From Lysinibacillus sp. (lineage in GTDB: Bacteria; Bacillota; Bacilli; Bacillales_A; Planococcaceae), in contig JAAYHP010000155.1 of the NCBI GenBank assembly GCA_012735355.1, forward strand, positions 1-8,401: a stretch of DNA of 8,401 bases, read 5' to 3'. A program made the position numbers and the translations under genes. The notes under the pieces were generated by a model, which did not search any database, was not told the origin of the DNA, and saw only the letters and a program-made list of their open reading frames with translations. Below are positions 7,173-8,401 of the stretch, one piece after another (position 1 is the stretch's first letter; every line of letters begins with the position of its first letter).

Positions 7173-7907
7173 ATGACAGTTGTGATAGATATTAAGCATT
7201 TAAACAAAAAATTCGGTGACCATGAAGTATTGAAGGATGTAAACTTCCAAGTGCGAAAAGGGGAAGTAGTTACTTTAATCGGTGCTTCTGGTTCGGGGAA
7301 ATCCACACTCCTTCGCTGTATTAATTTATTAGAAATTCCTACGGGTGGAGAAATTTTCTTCAATGGAGAAAATATATTGGATGATGGACATAATCGGGAA
7401 AAATACCGCACCCATTTAGGAATGGTGTTCCAACAGTTTAACTTATTTAACAATTTAGATGTATTAGGAAACTGTATTGTGGGACAAGTATGAGTGTTGA
7501 AACGCTCTAAAGAAGAGGCAATTAAAAACGCTATGAAATATTTAACGATCGTTGGTATGGATCGTTATAAAAATGCAAAACCTCGTCAGCTTTCTGGTGG
7601 TCAAAAGCAAAGGGTAGCCATTGCAAGAGCATTAGCAATGGATCCGGATGTGATGCTATTTGACGAACCAACTTCTGCCCTTGACCCTGAAATGGTAGGA
7701 GAAGTGTTGAAAGTCATGAGAGAATTAGCGAATTCAGGAAATACGATGTTGATTGTAACTCACGAAATGGAATTTGCGAAAGAGGTTTCAGATCGTGTCG
7801 TATTTATGGATAAAGGTGTCATCGTTGAGGAAGGACCACCAGAACAAGTATTGATGAATCCAGTTCACGAAAGAACGAAAGAATTTTTAAAGCGAACTTT
7901 AAAGTAA
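7173..7907 (+). pseudogene. Amino acid ABC transporter ATP-binding protein, interrupted by in-frame UGA
   Basis: This is the ATPase that powers the importer, GlnQ/HisP type, on the cytoplasmic face. ATG 7173 follows AAAGGAGGGGGAG at 7153-7165. Read through, the frame spans 244 residues, full family length. It holds Walker A GASGSGKST (37-45), the Q-loop in MVFQQF (84-89), signature LSGGQ (140-144), Walker B VMLFDE (Asp164, catalytic Glu165), D-loop SALDPE and the H-loop in IVTHE (His197). Codon 107 (7491-7493) is TGA, in the same frame on both sides. It splits a 106-residue N part carrying the nucleotide-binding loops from a 137-residue C part beginning GTG TTG AAA CGC. Neither part has the full active site. 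All other motifs look intact, so the lesion is recent, a sequencing error, or tolerated by read-through or reinitiation. The gene is called broken here only because of that codon. Confidence 0.8.
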
Positions 7908-7910
7908 CTT

Positions 7911-7950
7911 TTAAAGGACCGTTTACAATATTGTTTGTACGGTCCTTTAA
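7911..7950. terminator. Bidirectional terminator between ATPase and hydrolase genes
   Basis: TTAAAGGACCGT (7911-7922) is the exact reverse complement of ACGGTCCTTTAA (7939-7950), with a 16-base AT-rich loop. T-rich sequence follows on the plus strand, and AAAGTT-type sequence on the other side gives T-rich RNA for the minus strand. It lies three bases after the ATPase stop. The hydrolase stop codon (7947-7949, minus strand) falls inside the stem. Confidence 0.82.
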
Positions 7951-8401
7951 CTTACTTTATTTTCGTATAGTTGATAATTTTGAATATGCTTTCTAATAGC
8001 TAAATTAAATTGTTCTGCCTGCTCAATATTGGACAGGTGGCCAGTATTTTCAAAAATAATTAAATCTGAAGTTTTTATCATATAGTGCATAAAATAAGCA
8101 TTTTGAATCGGAACAACTTGATCTTCCGCTGAACCGATAATAAGGGTAGGTACTTTAATTGTCAACAAATCATAAAAATAGTTTCTACCAAAGGCCGACT
8201 GAATGGATTGTAAATACGTATCTTCCCGTATGTGAAAGGCATTTTTGGCAAGTTCATATATCTTTTTCTTTTCAGGATTAAATAAACATTTCTTAATAAG
8301 ATGTTCATTTAAATGGTCTAATGAAATTTTTTCCATAAGCAATTTTGTTCTAAATAATGTGACATTGCCAAATAACGTTGGTATATAATAAGTCGTATTG
8401 G
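7947..8401 (-). CDS. Alpha/beta hydrolase, C-terminal part (5' end outside window)
   Basis: This is the C-terminal part of an alpha/beta-hydrolase-fold enzyme, at least 151 residues. The minus-strand frame stays open to the right edge: upstream of the TTG at 8342 it reads NTTYYIPTLFGNVTLFRTK with no stop. The true start therefore lies beyond the window and the TTG is internal. VPTLIIGSAEDQVVP carries the conserved acidic residue of the catalytic triad after the sixth strand, and the His in ENTGHLSNIEQ is the triad histidine. The region between is a helical cap (KIYELAKNAFHIREDTYLQSI). The nucleophile motif GxSxG is outside the window. Substrate cannot be predicted; many homologues are esterases, lactonases or C-C hydrolases. 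It is convergent with the transporter operon and shares its terminator, so a link to lysine uptake is unlikely. Confidence 0.85.
   Translation of the reverse strand, partial: NTTYYIPTLFGNVTLFRTKLLMEKISLDHLNEHLIKKCLFNPEKKKIYELAKNAFHIREDTYLQSIQSAFGRNYFYDLLTIKVPTLIIGSAEDQVVPIQNAYFMHYMIKTSDLIIFENTGHLSNIEQAEQFNLAIRKHIQNYQLYENKVS

Noticed and set aside
7115..7453. Minus-strand open frame of 112 codons across the permease-ATPase junction
   Set aside because: It is antisense to Walker A and Q-loop coding sequence that clearly belongs to the ATPase.
7491..7493. UGA as selenocysteine or as Trp under an alternative code
   Set aside because: The position is not catalytic, the adjacent hairpin is too weak to be a convincing SECIS, and Trp is encoded by TGG throughout the window.
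8340..8342. TTG 8342 as the start of a 131-residue hydrolase
   Set aside because: The frame remains open to base 8401, and a 131-residue product would lack the nucleophile region of the fold.

Overview
The window is AT-rich, low-GC Gram-positive chromosome and reads as core metabolism plus one nutrient-uptake locus. Strong AAGGAGG-type ribosome binding sites, sigma-A-like promoters, U-tract terminators and a Gram-positive lipoprotein signal point to Bacillales. The order ArlS-like histidine kinase > odhA > odhB is also known from Staphylococcus. Protein style and this order suggest Bacillaceae/Planococcaceae-type bacteria (for example the Lysinibacillus/Solibacillus/Ureibacillus group), but I infer the genus only weakly.

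Layout: (1) 1-632, 3' end of an ArlS-like sensor histidine kinase, cut by the window edge just before its H-box. (2) 633-827, a 195-base leader with a 17-base palindrome, tandem TTTGTGAA repeats and small hairpins. (3) 828-4946, the odhA-odhB operon encoding E1 and E2 of the 2-oxoglutarate dehydrogenase complex, closed by an intrinsic terminator. Both genes probably start downstream of the longest open frame: odhA at ATG 828 and odhB at GTG 3693. (4) 5032-5340, a sigma-A promoter followed by a complete lysine riboswitch (L-box) and its intrinsic terminator. (5) 5386-7907, a three-gene polar amino acid ABC importer: binding lipoprotein, permease, ATPase. (6) 7911-7950, a shared bidirectional terminator, then the 3' part of a minus-strand alpha/beta hydrolase that runs off the right edge.

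How the parts work together: the lysine riboswitch in front of the binding-protein gene predicts that the ABC system imports lysine (or a close analogue) and is shut off by transcription termination when intracellular lysine is high. The binding-protein gene ends in its own terminator. The permease gene follows a large inverted repeat and an extended -10 promoter, so permease and ATPase may be partly uncoupled from the riboswitch.

The main anomaly is an in-frame UGA (7491-7493) inside the ATPase gene. It separates the Walker A/Q-loop half from the signature/Walker B/H-loop half. Both halves are otherwise intact and in the same frame, so this is a single nonsense substitution, a sequencing error, or a site of read-through or reinitiation. 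I see no phage genes, insertion sequences, CRISPR arrays, tRNA or rRNA. Nothing here is clearly a new kind of system; the best leads are the riboswitch-defined transporter specificity, the interrupted ATPase and the uncharacterised regulatory repeats.
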